Shown here piece by piece: positions 22,123 to 34,929 of a stretch of DNA of 64,000 nucleotides. Under the pieces are notes generated by a model. It was not told where the DNA came from and made no database searches. It worked only from the letters and a program-made list of their open reading frames with translations. How positions within the stretch are numbered: the stretch's first letter is position 1; every line of letters starts with the position of its first letter. The translations under genes were made by a program, and so were the position numbers. This stretch comes from Neoechinorhynchus agilis. Lineage: Eukaryota; Acanthocephala. Where the stretch lies: NCBI GenBank assembly GCA_051530055.1, contig CM121341.1:9300001-9364000 (forward strand), in the 5' to 3' direction.

Positions 22123-22739
22123 ATAAGATACAAACCCGCCGGACGACACAGGCAAAGACGCTTGACGCCAAGCTTCGTCCGACAGCTGAGTATTTAAAAT
22201 TCCCCGAGAGAGTCTTTCACCTTCTCGTCTAATTTTTCCAGCTTATCCTTATGTATAAAATAGGTGCTGTGCAAAGTTTATACATCAGTTTTGGAATGAA
22301 GAGGGTATTCTTGATCAGGAACAGATCCTCATGTGAAGATAATTCATCAACTCGTTCACACAGTACCCAAAGTTACGGTTGAAGATTGGCAATCTCTGCT
22401 TCCCTATTTAATTTCAATATCCACTACTTATATTGCTTAAGAAATACACAACAATAAAGATTCGGTTGAGATTAGACACTCATAGAATTTGAGATTATTT
22501 TTTATTCGGCTTCAAAATAATTCGTATTCATTGCTAGACTGTATAATTTCATAGAAGCACAATTTTGCAATCCTAGAAAATACCTTTTTTCTGAATTAGT
22601 ATCCTTAATAAAGAATTTTTTGATCAGAGTAACCACTGTAACGAGTTTTATTTCCGCATTTGAATGCTTCATGGAGATACCGTTGTTAAAGGTACTATTA
22701 TCTATATAGTTTCAAATTTCAGCCTAATGGCAGTTCTTC
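22123..22739. other. Non-coding flank of right arm
   Basis: AT-rich with no recognised gene or repeat. It lies between the end of the arm homology and the first traces of the TBP-like pseudogene. Confidence 0.35.
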
Positions 22740-24060
22740 AGTTCTGCAACATTGATGTGAAGAAATTGGACCCATCGTAGGTTTCTCTGAGAACGAATAA
22801 TAGACTGTTCAAACTCACGTATTAAGCACATGTAAAGATTAACAAGCTGAACGTCGAGTACGCGACATTGGAAGACGCAAGATTTGCAGAATCATATTTT
22901 CGTTCCATTGTAACATATTGAAGCCATCAAAAGCTAACCGATTTCAAACTCATGGATTCCACCCATCGGAGAAATTTGGTTCAAGGAATCAAGCGTAAAA
23001 TCATTGCTCACGGCAGCGCCGAGGAAATAATGTAGAAATTTCAAATAGTAGTTCCTTTGCTGAACAAAAGAGAAGGTAAACTGAACAAGAAATGGTCGCA
23101 AAAAGCGAGCAAAAAAGAGAGGATTGACGGTACAAGAAATGGTGACAAAAGACGAGCAAAAGAGAAGATTAACTCAAAAAGAAATGGTCGAAAACGACAA
23201 GCAACAATGAAACTGAAGTTGAAGTGAAACGTTCAAGTCGTAATCGTACCGATATGTCAATTCAGCGAGTTTCATCGTGTGGCGTTTCCATTGGCTCAAC
23301 TCAATGATCATTGGTTCAAATGGGACAATCCTTCTCCCAACCACAGCAGATAAATCGAAGCCACCAACGATCGAGTAATGTTCCAATACGAGTGTTCAAT
23401 CTCACTACATGACGTCTTGACCGTCTTACGGTGGAAGTTTTGTTCCACCAATGAGCAGTCAACAGGAAGTTCCGTTAGATCTATCGATGCCGCGAGGACG
23501 CTATCCAGTACAACAAGACAACCAAGCGAATGTCTACTCATAGCATTCTTACCAATTATAAAGGTATCCGCGGACGTGGACCCCTTACGATTTGATTGCG
23601 ATTCAACCTCAGGCGCAACCCATGAGCAATGTCAACAACAATTTCTAAGGAACTTCATTATCGACAAATCAATCGATGCCAAATAGTATGGAAGTTTATC
23701 CTGGAGGATACTACACAGAAACTTCTTATGTTAATGAACGTCTTACACAGCTACTAAATCATCGAGGAAACCGTTTCAATCAATCGAGAATAGTACATAA
23801 TTTTCAAAACTATTACGACGATGGAGTGAGTACGAGTAGCAAAAGCCGAATAACTTTCAAAGAATTCCCAAATTTCCTCTTATTAAGACAGGAACAAAAT
23901 TCACGCGAATGCAAGTGCCGCATGGAACAAATTATCAAATAGCTTACGATCCAAATGAGCGGTTCCTACTGAGCCATCGACGAAGTATTGGGAGAGGTTT
24001 ATGATCCATCGAGCAGTTCGTTTTGGTTTACGGCGATACGACCTTTTATTTTGAAACACT
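22740..24060 (+). pseudogene. Decayed copy of the TBP-like gene
   Basis: The plus strand carries a degraded relative of 14654-13092. Clear matches are IGEIWFKESSVKII (about 22968-23010), the tail around 23270-23560 and MPNSMEVYPGGYYTE … VHNFQNYYDDG (23676-23830). The C-terminal YDPNERFLLSHRR also matches, with its 3' flank. It is broken by stops and shifts (for instance TAG after EEIM at about 23032). The part matching the linker after lobe 2 holds three imperfect repeats of a motif (aagaaatggtcgcaaaaagc and variants, about 23088-23205) present once in the intact gene. Lobe 1 is almost unrecognisable. Nucleotide divergence is far larger than between the palindrome arms, so this copy is older than the palindrome or evolves freely. 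Confidence 0.75.
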
Positions 24061-24237
24061 AAAGTCCATAATGATTTTTCTATAAGCAAATATTCTCAAA
24101 ATATTTGTGTATATAATATTTGTTTCGTTTGTTGATTATAGCGATACAAACATGTGATTCACGTAGCATCCACGGTCGTCCAAATCCTTCCATAATTCAT
24201 TTTCCATTTAATGTGATTTCAGTTTTCCTCGTAATAC

Positions 24238-25190
24238 AACTTCCTCAAGAATATACAAAGGTGCGTGGAGATATGAAGTGTATTAAAGAAGCTACATCGA
24301 AGCGGAAATCGATCCAAGCTATCCTCAACGAATTAATTTTGTGCAGCATTTTACTTGAGCAGCGGGTTCTATTTCTCAAGCGATGCCTTAGAAACATTTT
24401 TATATAATAATAACACGCTTTATTAATGCACAAAGCGGATCCATCTACCATTTGGTTCTCATGAACACTCGAGTTATGATTGGATAAATTAATCTGGCTA
24501 TTGATTTTGGAGTGGATTACGAGTCCGCGCGGGTGAGTGGTGGGAATTGGTAGTCATTGTTTGCAGGAGCGCTTGTAAGGTTTTCCTTCGTAAAGTTCAT
24601 TTCAGGTTATGGTATCCGTGAAGATTGGGCTGCATGGAAAAAAGAGCGTAGGTTCGAGTTTAGGCGGATGAAATGAATTAGGATTACGAGTTTTGCACTC
24701 GTTGCATTTTGATTTTTAATGAAAATATTATCAAGGCTTTCGGTGAGCGGGTAAAAATCAACTGTGCAAATTTTAGAGACTCTTCTATGAAACGTTTCAA
24801 AGCAACGGATTTGTGATTGGGAAAGTTGGCTAAATTAAGGTGTAATAAAATTTGGAGATCGTACCAGGAGACTCCTAAATGGCTAAGGCGTTTGAGGAAA
24901 TAAATTTTAAAGGTATTGCCTTTAAGGAGAAAATGTAATTTTCGACTTCCATTTCAGATTCCATTGAAATTTGAAACCTGGCATTCTGGGGGAGGTGACT
25001 CGTTGGATGTTATTTGGAAGATCGGGGTAGGATGTGGGGTTGCGGGAGAATGAAGGCATCGTTTCGAAGCATTTAGAGTAACTCAGGTGGAGTTTTTGTG
25101 ACTGTCGCAGAAATCTTTTATGTGTGTGATTTATTAAGTTCACATCTCCACGCGCCTTTGTATATTCCTGAGGAAGCCGTAAGACTGCGA
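24238..25190. repeat. Element remnant bounded by ~38-bp inverted copies
   Basis: cttcctcaagaatatacaaa…gtggagatatgaa at 24238-24276 recurs inverted at 25138-25178. In between, 24560-24850 is a diverged minus-strand relative of the repeats at 34605-34925 and 44295-44665. The right end carries ttcctgaggaagcc…cgaaagcttt, a hairpin-like motif of a type common at the 3' ends of Penelope-like and some LINE elements. Probably nested 3' ends. Confidence 0.4.
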
Positions 25191-25259
25191 AAGCTTTAAA
25201 ACAAAGATTATCTTTATCATTACCACAACCCGTCCAAGTTTCAATAAAAAACTTGATCG

Positions 25260-25925
25260 ATCACGCGGCTGGAAAATCAAGTAATATTTCACAAAACTAT
25301 ATTAAAACATAGCGATCATTGGTGGAAAATAACGATGATTATACGGAGTGTGGAATCTGTCATTTAGGTAAATCTTTTATTTTAACGATGCAGCGGGATT
25401 TGAGATAAGCATAATGGTCTCACGATCCAAAATGACACTTTGACGACAAAATTGCAACCGAAATCACTGCAACATAAGCCGAGTTTTGTCTTCTCGTATT
25501 TTTAGGGTTTGAAACAATTTTCTTTAAAATTTCCGTGCATAGGGCAGTCGCAGCGTAATAGAATATTAAATACCCAAGAATTTAGCAAGCTACATTAATG
25601 AGGAAAGATCTGAAAATGTCAGAATCGTCTTTTATTTATTAGTTGCCTTGAATAGATTTATTTTGCTGTTGTTAAGTTCTGAAATTTCGCAAAACGATTC
25701 TTGTCATTAAATGCCAGAATTCAAAAACGCAGACACGAACTTGCTGCTTTCAATTGAAACAGTCATTATTTCGGTTGTATTCTGGCGGAGAAATTAAAAT
25801 GATTTTATTTTAAAATCCAGCTACTTATGTACTATATCGACTACATTTAAAAAGTGAAGTGAAGTTAAAATAAATTAAGATACCAAAATATTCTCAATGG
25901 CGAATTGTAACACACTCGAGCTTTA
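25260..25925. other. No feature seen
   Basis: AT-rich, no open frame of note, no recognised repeat. Confidence 0.3.
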
Positions 25926-25929
25926 TTAT

Positions 25930-27500
25930 TGAAATCAATCTTGCGAATTTTCAAGGTCTCAGCCTCCTCCCCAAGCATCTAAAAATGGACGTGAGCCTTG
26001 ACTCGAGTGCGCAGGACCGTCGATTCCCGAGGTGATGTTTCACCCCCTGCGCAAAAGACAAATAGAGATTCCTCGTCGGAAATCCTAGAGAATGATTGCT
26101 CTTGTTCCCTTCCATTGTGTCCTCCATATCAATGAGCAGAGCCTCTTTTATCAACCTGCTCTGTTGGTTCCTCTCGGCCATCATTGTAAACGCGTTTTCA
26201 AAATCGATTCTGTGGTCGTTGTTGATAGCGTGATTGAACCTCATGTTTCTCTACTCTTTTTCGCATCCCCTATTTTGTCTGTCCAACATTGACTTGGTCG
26301 AAATCCTTACAGGTTATCGAATATACCACGCATCTCCGTAAGCTGTGATGGTCTCACTTTCAGTATCCCGCTCAGTTTGAGTCCTGACGAATAGTAGGGA
26401 ACCAGAGTCGTCGAACTCGGTTTTCTAGAAATGGGTGTCAGCATGTTACCCATCCTCGTTGAGATGAACTGAACTCGAATGAATTTCTTCTTTAAACCGT
26501 CTCTAACATCACTTTTCGCCGTGGTCCTCGCTCGAGCCAATGCCTTCCTTATAGACTATGTCGCGTACTCAAGGTCCTGAAGTTTTACAAAGATGCTCTC
26601 AATGTCCTTCCTCACCCTTTGATCATTGTTTACGATCTTTATGACTCGCTTGAGGATGTTTGCTGCAGCATTGATTTTATACTTGGTAGGTCCGTGGCGG
26701 GTTTACTTGGCTTATTGAATAACGACGTCGTGATCAAAGTTCCTTGTTGTTGTATCAACACATCTAAGAAGCTGATCCTTCCCTGCTCGTCCTTTGGGGT
26801 GATGCTCCACTTTATCAACGGATTTATTCCGTTCAATTGATCCCCTAACTTCATTTTAATAAGATCCTTGTTAGTCACTGCAAACACATCGTCAACGTAC
26901 CTCCACCACGCCACAATCACAGGAAACCTCAATCTCAGTTGCTTTTCATATTCGATCATATAGATGTTGGCCAACGCTGGTCCTAACGGTGATCCCATTA
27001 CAAATCCGTTCGTCTGGTCGTAGAATTTTCCTTCGAATGAGAACCCAGACGATCAATCAGTACTGACCAATCATCCATATCCAGCTTGGGATCCAGACAT
27101 CGTGCGGCCAAGATAGTTGCTTCCTTTATCGGTACGTTCGTAAATAGTGCCGTGAATCTGCCGTCCAAAGGAAGTTGTTGCGAGGATCGAATATTCCGAT
27201 TGCTTCAACGAATGGCGGGCCATCTTTAACGTATGATGCTGGAGTTTCCATGTTATCCCGAATTAGTGTGTTAATATCCTTTGCTAACTTGTGGCCAAAC
27301 AAAGAGTAATATGCCAGTGATCGGTCTGACCTTCAGAAATGGTTTGTGGACCTCTGGTAGCAGGTACATGAAGCCCGGCTCCGCATTAGCAGATCTTATT
27401 CTCGCATACCAGTTTTGGGTAATTTTCCCGGCCCGGAGGCTGAGGCCTTGGAAATTCGCAAGATTGATTTCAATAAAACTCGAGTGTGTTACAATTCGTC
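25930..27500 (-). mobile_element. Penelope-like element, RT to endonuclease region, broken
   Basis: Read on the minus strand. The RT palm has MGSPLGPALANIYMIEYE and WWRYVDDVFAV (YVDD catalytic motif), then ISFLDVLI and the family's typical LFNKPSK step (26998-26640). The linker follows with FIRVQFISTRMGNML (26540-26307), then a C-terminus with HAINNDHRIDF and RLIKEALLIDMED (26244-25951). Order and motifs are those of Penelope-like elements. It is interrupted by several shifts and the GIY-YIG core itself is poor here. Upstream RT sequence is traceable to about 27500 only in pieces. Confidence 0.8.
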
Positions 27501-27723
27501 ATTGAGAATACACATCCACTCGAAGGAGCAATTGGATAGAATTATGCGGTATTTTAATTTTCGTAAAGAAATTAATCATTATTGTTTCAATTTCAATTAG
27601 CGATATTCACTCAGAAATAGATTCATATTGAAAATTTTCGGCCTTTTCGTTGGCCTTCTTCAGTCAGATCTACAATTTAAAAGAAACATTATCAATTAGT
27701 TTATCCGGTGGGACTCGTCCTGT

Positions 27724-28100
27724 TTGCTGGATCATGGTGGCTTCCATGGTCACTGTCGCGTCTTACGTCACTTTCCTTTTAATTTCATAGCTAGGGCTCA
27801 CAATACTTCGCAGTTCAAGCGGTTCTTTTTCACGGATTACCCCACCCGCTCGATCTACTTTCAGGATAAAGGAGTTCCACAAGGCTCTCCCCTATCATCG
27901 ATTCTTTTCTGCTTGGCATCTCAATGCATAGATCGAAACTGCAAAGTCTGTCGTTCTATCATCATGGATTCGATGGATCATCGCAGATAGTCGGAAATTC
28001 ATTTGGGAGATATGGACGGTTTGAGCCTTGAGCGAGGCGGACGACCTGACTGCGGTAATTAAGGAACGTAACTATGTGCAAGCTCGAGCGTGTTGTTGAA
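27724..28100 (+). mobile_element. LINE reverse transcriptase fragment
   Basis: The plus strand has KGVPQGSPLSSILFCLASQ (B box) and, in a shifted frame, ADDLTAVIKERNY (C box). The segment 27965-28090 is the inverted counterpart of 16436-16560, so this is a second copy of that LINE family, covering a more upstream part. Confidence 0.65.
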
Positions 28101-28379
28101 CTCCATCTGAGTAACTGGTGGTTGAGTTGAGCGGTAAATAGTGGCGGAAATGCCAATTGATGGCGTTATGTGCACGTGAACTATAATGTTAGTAATGCTA
28201 AGTTAATAAAATTATCTGACCTACGGGTCAGTTCGAACTGTTGGTGACTCATATAAATGGTGTAAACGGATTTTGATTATTCTTCGTGGTTGAAGTAGAG
28301 ATGTTTAGTAAGTGGAAGATTTGGGAGGGCACATGGTAGCGTTCATCGAGTTGAGTGTGTTTTCGAGCTGAAATTTATG

Positions 28380-30960
28380 CAGATTGGCAAAAGGCTGAGA
28401 TCTGTGAAGGCCTAGGGCATTTTTGATCTCGCTCCACCAGGAACGATTAGGGGATGACGGTAGTTTGGAAAAAGGAAGGTTTTGCTAGTGTGAAGAAGGC
28501 GCTCAGTGAATCTCTTGTGGAGTTCTGGGTAATCGGGATGTCGGGAGCGAAAGGACTTTTTCAAGGTGAAAACCATGGTGGATCACGATTCGACATACGA
28601 ATCATTTTCCGAAAGAAAGACATGCACATGCAATGGACTAAGGTATTGTCAATGCCGCCGTGGCTTTAGACGGGCCGTTGCTGTATATAGAACTTCGGAT
28701 TCCGCATAGAGCATCACTTACCTTGTTGAAGGAGTGAGAGTGATGCTCACGTTTATCCCAGACTGGGAAAGGGTCGGAGGACTGTCGCTTCGGAGGAACA
28801 ATTGGTCTAAGGAGGATGGTACAGTGATCCGAGGTCGCGACAGGTGGAAGTTTAACGGGAGCGGAATATTTGGCTATATTGGTAAAGATTTTATCTAGTG
28901 TGTCGATGAACCACACGAGGGGAAGTTTACTAGTTGTAAGAGATCAGAGAGTGACGGTGGAGCAGGGAGACGGTTGAAGTCTCATCGAATCATGAAGTGT
29001 TGAGAATTTAACGATAGTTTGTCATTAATTAAGGTATCGATTTGTTCAGATGTTGCGATGGGAGTTGAGGCAGGGGGGCGATAAACACCGGTGACGGTCA
29101 TTTCAAGGCTGCCGTTACGAAGAGAAAGAGAGAGTTGAAGGTGAACCCATTCGAGGTGTTCTGATATAAAATAGTGACGGGTGGAGATGGTGTATGGTAA
29201 GGAGGACTTCAAGTAAATAGAGACGCCTCCTCCAGAACGATCATCTCTAGTTAGGTGAAATGAGGAGAATCCGGGGATGATGGCAGTGTTCTTATTAAAT
29301 TGGGAGCCAGGTTTCCGTAATGACGAGAATGTCGGCTTTGGTGGCCGTAGCGACTGAACAGCTCGTCGATTTTTGGTAGGATGCTACGAATATTGGTATA
29401 TGATTGTAGGGAACGGCTGTTTAGGAGGGTTGCTCAGCAAGGAAATGGGTTGGAGGGGCGAGATGGGTGTCAAGTCGGGTGAAGTTGTGGTTGCCTGTTC
29501 ATCTAGAGTGCAAGTGGATTGTTCAAGGCCATCCGAAATTTTTTGGGTTGGGCCTCTGACAGAGTGAAAGTGAAGTTAGGTATGGCTGCGATGTCTTTGT
29601 TTGAGTCACTGAGCCGGGTTTCTGCGGTGACTAGTATGTCTGAGGTGTGACGATTTTCTGATAAGGGATGGAAAACAGTTGTATATCTAATTTCTGCGAA
29701 GGAACAGCGGGTTCCTTTGGTGGTATCCAAAAATTTACGGCAGCAGAAGGCGTGTGTTGAACGGACGATAACTAATTGACTGTCGGGCTGGAAATATCCG
29801 GTAAGAGAGGGGTGATTTTAGTAAAAGAAAGCGTTTGAAGATGTAGACAGAGGCAGTGTCACGAAGGTGAAAACTAACTTTTAGAAGGCGTGGACGAGAG
29901 TCAGCTGGATTATTTGATAGGATGCGGTGAACAGATACAGGCGCAGGAAGGTTGTTATAAGGGAAGAGCGTACGGGTAATTTCGTTGAGATGTAGCAGAT
30001 TGTGTTTCAACGCATTGAAACGGCTAGAAATTGGACATTCAGGAACTTCAGGAATACCCAAGACGAAGATATCGTGCGATGGATCATATTTCTCATGTTT
30101 GTGTTGGGCGTGGCCAGGGAGAAGGCCGTATGTGTTAGGAACAACCCTCGATTTGTTAGGCGGACGATTTTGTGGTGTGCGAGAAGATTTCGGTGAGGGA
30201 GGTGTTATTTCCGGTAACCTCTGCTGAGAGGGAGGCTAAAGGGTAGACTTGATTGAGAAGTGAGCGTAGTCTTGAAAGGACGGAAGTCGACGAGCGGGAT
30301 AAAACGGAGCTGCGCGGAGGGTGGATGTGAGGAAGGTAATATGAGTCTGAACCGGAGGTTTGAGAATCGGGATTGAGTTAAGTCGAGGGTCCAGGGACGA
30401 TTTATCATTTCCAGGTGTGTATGGCATGTTTGGGTTGTCACAAGATAGTTGGTTGGCCTTGTACGGAAACAGGTCATGCTCTTTGTCATTAATTAGATTT
30501 GAAATTAACGGGCTTCTGGGAGCTGGTAAGGGGTCCTTGACAATTGTTTGGTTGTGTTTTGGGGATATACTCAGTTGAGTGGGATGTGTTGTGACGGGTG
30601 AAACGGGAGGAAAGAGATCGGGGTGGGGGTTGATTCTGGCGATGGGCCGTTGTTGGGCATCAGATCGGGAGAAATCTGTGTGATGGCTTCTGTTGTGATG
30701 TTCAAAGGCATGGCAGAAGGTGATGTTTCGAGGTTAGCGTCGATCGCGGTCGAAAGTGCCCTGTTGATAACTCCAAAAGGCATTCGATCTGGTGCCAATT
30801 TGATCAGCAGCTTGGCGCAGCAGAACCCACAGACAAAGAACGGGCAAGGCTCTGGGATGTGCGTTGGGGCGATGAGGGTTGTTATCGAGCACCCTTGGCA
30901 CGAGTAGGTGATCCTCTTGGAGGCTGGGTTACGGGACTTTTTATCAGCCATGAAGGTGTT
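28380..30960 (-). mobile_element. CR1/Jockey-group LINE, 5' half, broken
   Basis: Read on the minus strand. An ORF1-like start (30951 down) has a cysteine pattern (CQGC … CGFCC) and a Pro/Ser-rich part. An ORF1 C-terminal piece follows (30061-29735), with LGIPE-type and PRLLKVSFHL motifs. An AP endonuclease comes next, in pieces: ILVTAETRLS (about 29620), GVYRPPAS (about 29070) and ATSDHCTILL (about 28830, the SDH catalytic motif). The element trails into RT-linker sequence near 28400. Frames are shifted several times. The G-rich look of the plus strand reflects a C/A-rich sense strand. Confidence 0.65.
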
Positions 30961-31082
30961 TACAATAAACTCGACGTATTGCTTGTAAGTTTTTAAATAT
31001 GCCGATAATCGATTTGATGCACGTAAATGTGTAGATCGATTTGATACACATAGAGGTGTTTGACGAGAGAGAGAGAACGTTA

Positions 31083-33690
31083 AGTGAAGAACGAAAATGC
31101 TCGACGCTCACAATTTTGATTGATTTAAATTATTTCGATTTCGACGAACGCCAACGTCTTCATCTCAAAGATCTTGGTGATATCTTTACAAATCATCATT
31201 AGAAATATCAGTAAAGATGTTCTCATCATCGATTGAGCTAAAAGTGAAGAACAAAAATGCTCGACGCTCACAATTTTGATTGATTTAAATTATTTCGATT
31301 TCAACGAACATTAACGTCTTCATCTCAGAGATCTTGGTGATATCTTTACAAATCATCATTAGAAATATCAGTAAAGATGTTCTCATCATCGATTGAGAAA
31401 AAAGTGATGAACAAAAATGCTCGACGCTCACAATTTTGATTGATTTAAATTATTTTGATTTCAACGAACATAAACGTCTTCATCTCAGAGATCTTGGTGA
31501 TATCTTTACAAATCATCATTAGAAATATCAGTAAAGATGTTTTCATCATCGATTGAGAAAAAAGTGATGAACAAAAATGTTCGACGCTCACAATTTTGAT
31601 TGATTTAAATTATTTAGATTTCAACGAACATTAACGTCTTCATCTCAGAGATCTTGGTGATATCTTTACAAATCATCATTAGAAATATCAGTAAAGATGT
31701 TCTCATCATCGATTGAGCAAAAAGTGAAGAACAAAAATGCCCGACGCTCACAATTTTGATCGATTTAAATTATTTCGATTACAACTGACATTAACGTCTT
31801 CATCTCAGAGATCTTGGTGATATCTTTACAAATCATCATTAGAAATATCAGTAAAGATGTTCTCATCATCGATTGAGAAAAAAGTGATGAACAAAAATGC
31901 TCGACGCTCACAATTTTGATTGATTTAAATTATTTTGATTTCAACGAACATAAACGTCTTCATCTCAGAGATCTTGGTGATATCTTTACAAATCATCATT
32001 AGAAATATCAGTAAAGATGTTCTCATCATCGATTGAGAAAAAGTGAAGAACAAAAATGCTCGACGCTCACAATTTTGATTGATTTAAATTATTTTGATTT
32101 CAACGAACATAAACGTCTTCATCTCAGAGATCTTGGTGATATCTTTACAAATCATCATTAGAAATATCAGTAAAGATGTTCTCATCATCGATTGAGAAAA
32201 AAGTGATGAACAAAAATGCCCGACGCTCACAATTTTGATTGATTTAAATTATTTTGATTTCAACGGACATTAACGTCTTCATCTCAGAGATCTTGGTGAT
32301 ATCTTTACAAATCATCATTAGAAATATCAGTAAAGATGTTCTCATCATCGATTGAGAAAAAAGTGATGAACAAAAATGCTCGACGCTCACAATTTTGATT
32401 GATTTAAATTATTTTGATTTCAACGAACATTAACGTCTTCATCTCAGAGATCTTGGTGATATCTTTACAAATCATCATTAGAAATATCAGTAAAGATGTT
32501 CTCATCATCGATTGAGAAAAAAGTGATGAACAAAAATGCTCGACGCTCACAATTTTGATTGATTTAAATTATTTTGATTTCAACGAACATAAACGTCTTC
32601 ATCTCAGAGATCTTGGTGATATCTTTACAAATCATCATTAGAAATATCAGTAAAGATGTTCTCATCATCGATTGAGCAAAAAGTGATGAACAAGAATGCT
32701 CGACGCTCACAATTTTGATTGATTTAAATTATTTCGATTTCAACGAACATTAACGTCTTCATCTCAGAGATCTTGGTGATATCTTTACAAATCATCATTG
32801 AAATATCAGTAAAGATGTTCTCATCATCGATTGAGCAAAAAGTGAAGAACAAAAATGCTCGACGCTCACAATTTTGATTGATTTAAATTATTTTGATTTC
32901 AACGAACATAAACGTCTTCATCTCAGAGATCTTGGTGATATCTTTACAAATCATCATTAGAAATATCAGTAAAGATGTTCTCATCATCGATTGAGCAAAA
33001 AGTGAAGAACAAAAATGCCCGACGCTCACAATTTTGATCGATTTAAATTATTTCGATTTCAACGAACATTAACGTCTTCATCTCAGAGATCTTGGTGATA
33101 TCTTTACAAATCATCATTAGAAATATCAGTAAAGATGTTCTCATCATCGATTGAGCAAAAAGTGATGAACAAGAATGCTCGACGCTCACAATTTTGATTG
33201 ATTTAAATTATTTTGATTTCAACGAACATTAACGTCTTCATCTCAGAGATCTTGGTGATATCTTTACAAATCATCATTAGAAATATCAGTAAAGATGTTC
33301 TCATCATCGATTGAGAAAAAAGTGATGAACAAAAATGCTCGACGCTCACAATTTTGATTGATTTAAATTGTTTCGATCTCAACGAATATTAACGTCTTCA
33401 TCTCAGAGATCTTGGTGATATCTTTACAAATCATCATTCGAAATATCAGTAAAGATGTTCTCATCATCGATTGAGCAAAAAGTGAAGAACAAAAATGCCC
33501 GACGCTCACAATTTTGATCGATTTAAATTATTTTGATTTCAACGAACATAAACGTCTTCATCTCAGAGATCTTGGTGATATCTTTACAAATCATCATTAG
33601 AAATATCAGTAAAGATGTTCTCATCTTCGATGGAGTAAAAAGTGAAGAACAAAAATGCCCGACGCCTACAATTTTGATTGATTTAAATTA
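31083..33690 (+). repeat. Satellite array, ~160-bp unit, 16-17 copies
   Basis: Unit starts at aagtga(a/t)gaacaaaaatgc occur at 31083, 31242, 31402, 31562 and so on to 33640, a steady 159-160 bp spacing with high identity. Inside each unit atctttac and gtaaagat form an 8-bp stem around a 21-base loop. Monomer length is near nucleosome size. The last unit is partial and degenerate. No coding frame crosses the array. Confidence 0.95.
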
Positions 33691-34600
33691 TTAAACATTC
33701 ATTGGCGAATACAACCACTAGAGATCAACAAAAAATTTGAATTGAACATTCTCAGAAAAGACAATTTCGGAATACAATTGCCTGCATCGTATTCTCCGCC
33801 GTGAACTGTAAGAAACGAAAAGTCAAAATTTGAAAAATTCTGAGCACCTTACTAGCAGCAATCGATAGAAATGAAAATGGAATTTATTGATTGTTGTTGT
33901 GACGTTCCTAACAATCTCGCAAGACTGTCTGAATGTACACCTTTTTCTGTTGGAGTTTAACGAAAGGAGTGGTAATTTTGGAAGACACTCAATGAATCAT
34001 CAACTCCATTCAAAGAAATGTTAGCAAATTCATAATTAAAAATTGCCAATAAATAATGTTCGGCCTTAGAGCAAATCGGATATTTCTATCCAACTGAAAT
34101 TAGGCCGAGGACAGTAACCAAAATAAACCCGGCATCGAACCAAAAAGCGGTCTATTTAAGGAATTTCCTTGAAACGATTCGGTAGAAATGCTTGTTAAAA
34201 AACGAAAGAAACAAAAAACGTAATACGCCGGATTTTTTGTTGATTGAGAAAATGGAGTTGAATTTATTGATTCCCTTTTTCACGAATATTCGTACGTTTC
34301 GTCGGATTTCTACAAATCTAAAAAATATGTCATTCGAGGTCGAATCTTGAGATGAGATTAAACTCAGAATATAGCCATCCTGACATACCTTTCAGAACTG
34401 AGGACGTCCGACGAGGCATACCAGATATCGGGAATTAATATAGAATCAATCTCTATTTTCTCAATCACCAAACAAAATATGAACTGTAATTCTAGAACGA
34501 AAATAACTTAGAATTTTTTTGGCGTTCAAATCAGTCAGTATTGTCCACTTAAGTTTAGAAGGCTAAATAGATCGTGTTGCTTTCAATTGCAAACAAAGAA
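33691..34600. other. No feature seen
   Basis: AT-rich intergenic sequence following the satellite, without open frames or recognised repeats. Confidence 0.3.
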
Positions 34601-34604
34601 TCGA

Positions 34605-34925
34605 AGCGGCAATCTTGGCCACTGACTCGCCTATGGTTATCCCGTATTCTGCAACTTATCCAAAACTCAAATCCGTCATCTTGAAATGTTTCAAGAAGAA
34701 GAGCTTCTAAAATTTGTACAGTTGATTTCCCCCTCTCTCATGATTGCCTTGATCCTATTTTGTATAAATCCTCACACCTGCCTATACCTCCGCTCCTTTT
34801 TCCCTGCTGCCCAATCTTCTTGGATATCATAACTTGAAATTAGCCTGAGGAAAGACCAAACTCACAAGCTTTCTTGTAAACAATAACCATTAATTTGCCC
34901 ACCCCAACGGACATAACAAGACCTG
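34605..34925 (+). repeat. Dispersed repeat, inverted copy of 44295-44630
   Basis: About 320 bp highly similar, in opposite orientation, to 44295-44630. It starts in coding-like sequence (SPMVIPYSATYPKLKSVILK) and runs through a C-rich 3' region to gcctgaggaaagacc…caagctttcttg. This looks like the 3' end of a LINE or Penelope-like family. Confidence 0.7.
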
Positions 34926-34929
34926 ATAT

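Noticed and set aside
25170-25215. Hammerhead ribozyme (ctgaggaag … cgaaag)
   Set aside because: The CUGANGA and GAAA boxes are present but no convincing stem II pairs between them, and the cleavage-site stems were not found.
28454-30578. Several plus-strand frames in the G-rich block
   Set aside because: They are complements of a minus-strand CR1/Jockey-type LINE whose motifs are recognisable.
31083-33690. CRISPR-like regular repeats
   Set aside because: The repeats are head-to-tail with no unique spacers and sit in a eukaryotic genome, so this is a satellite.
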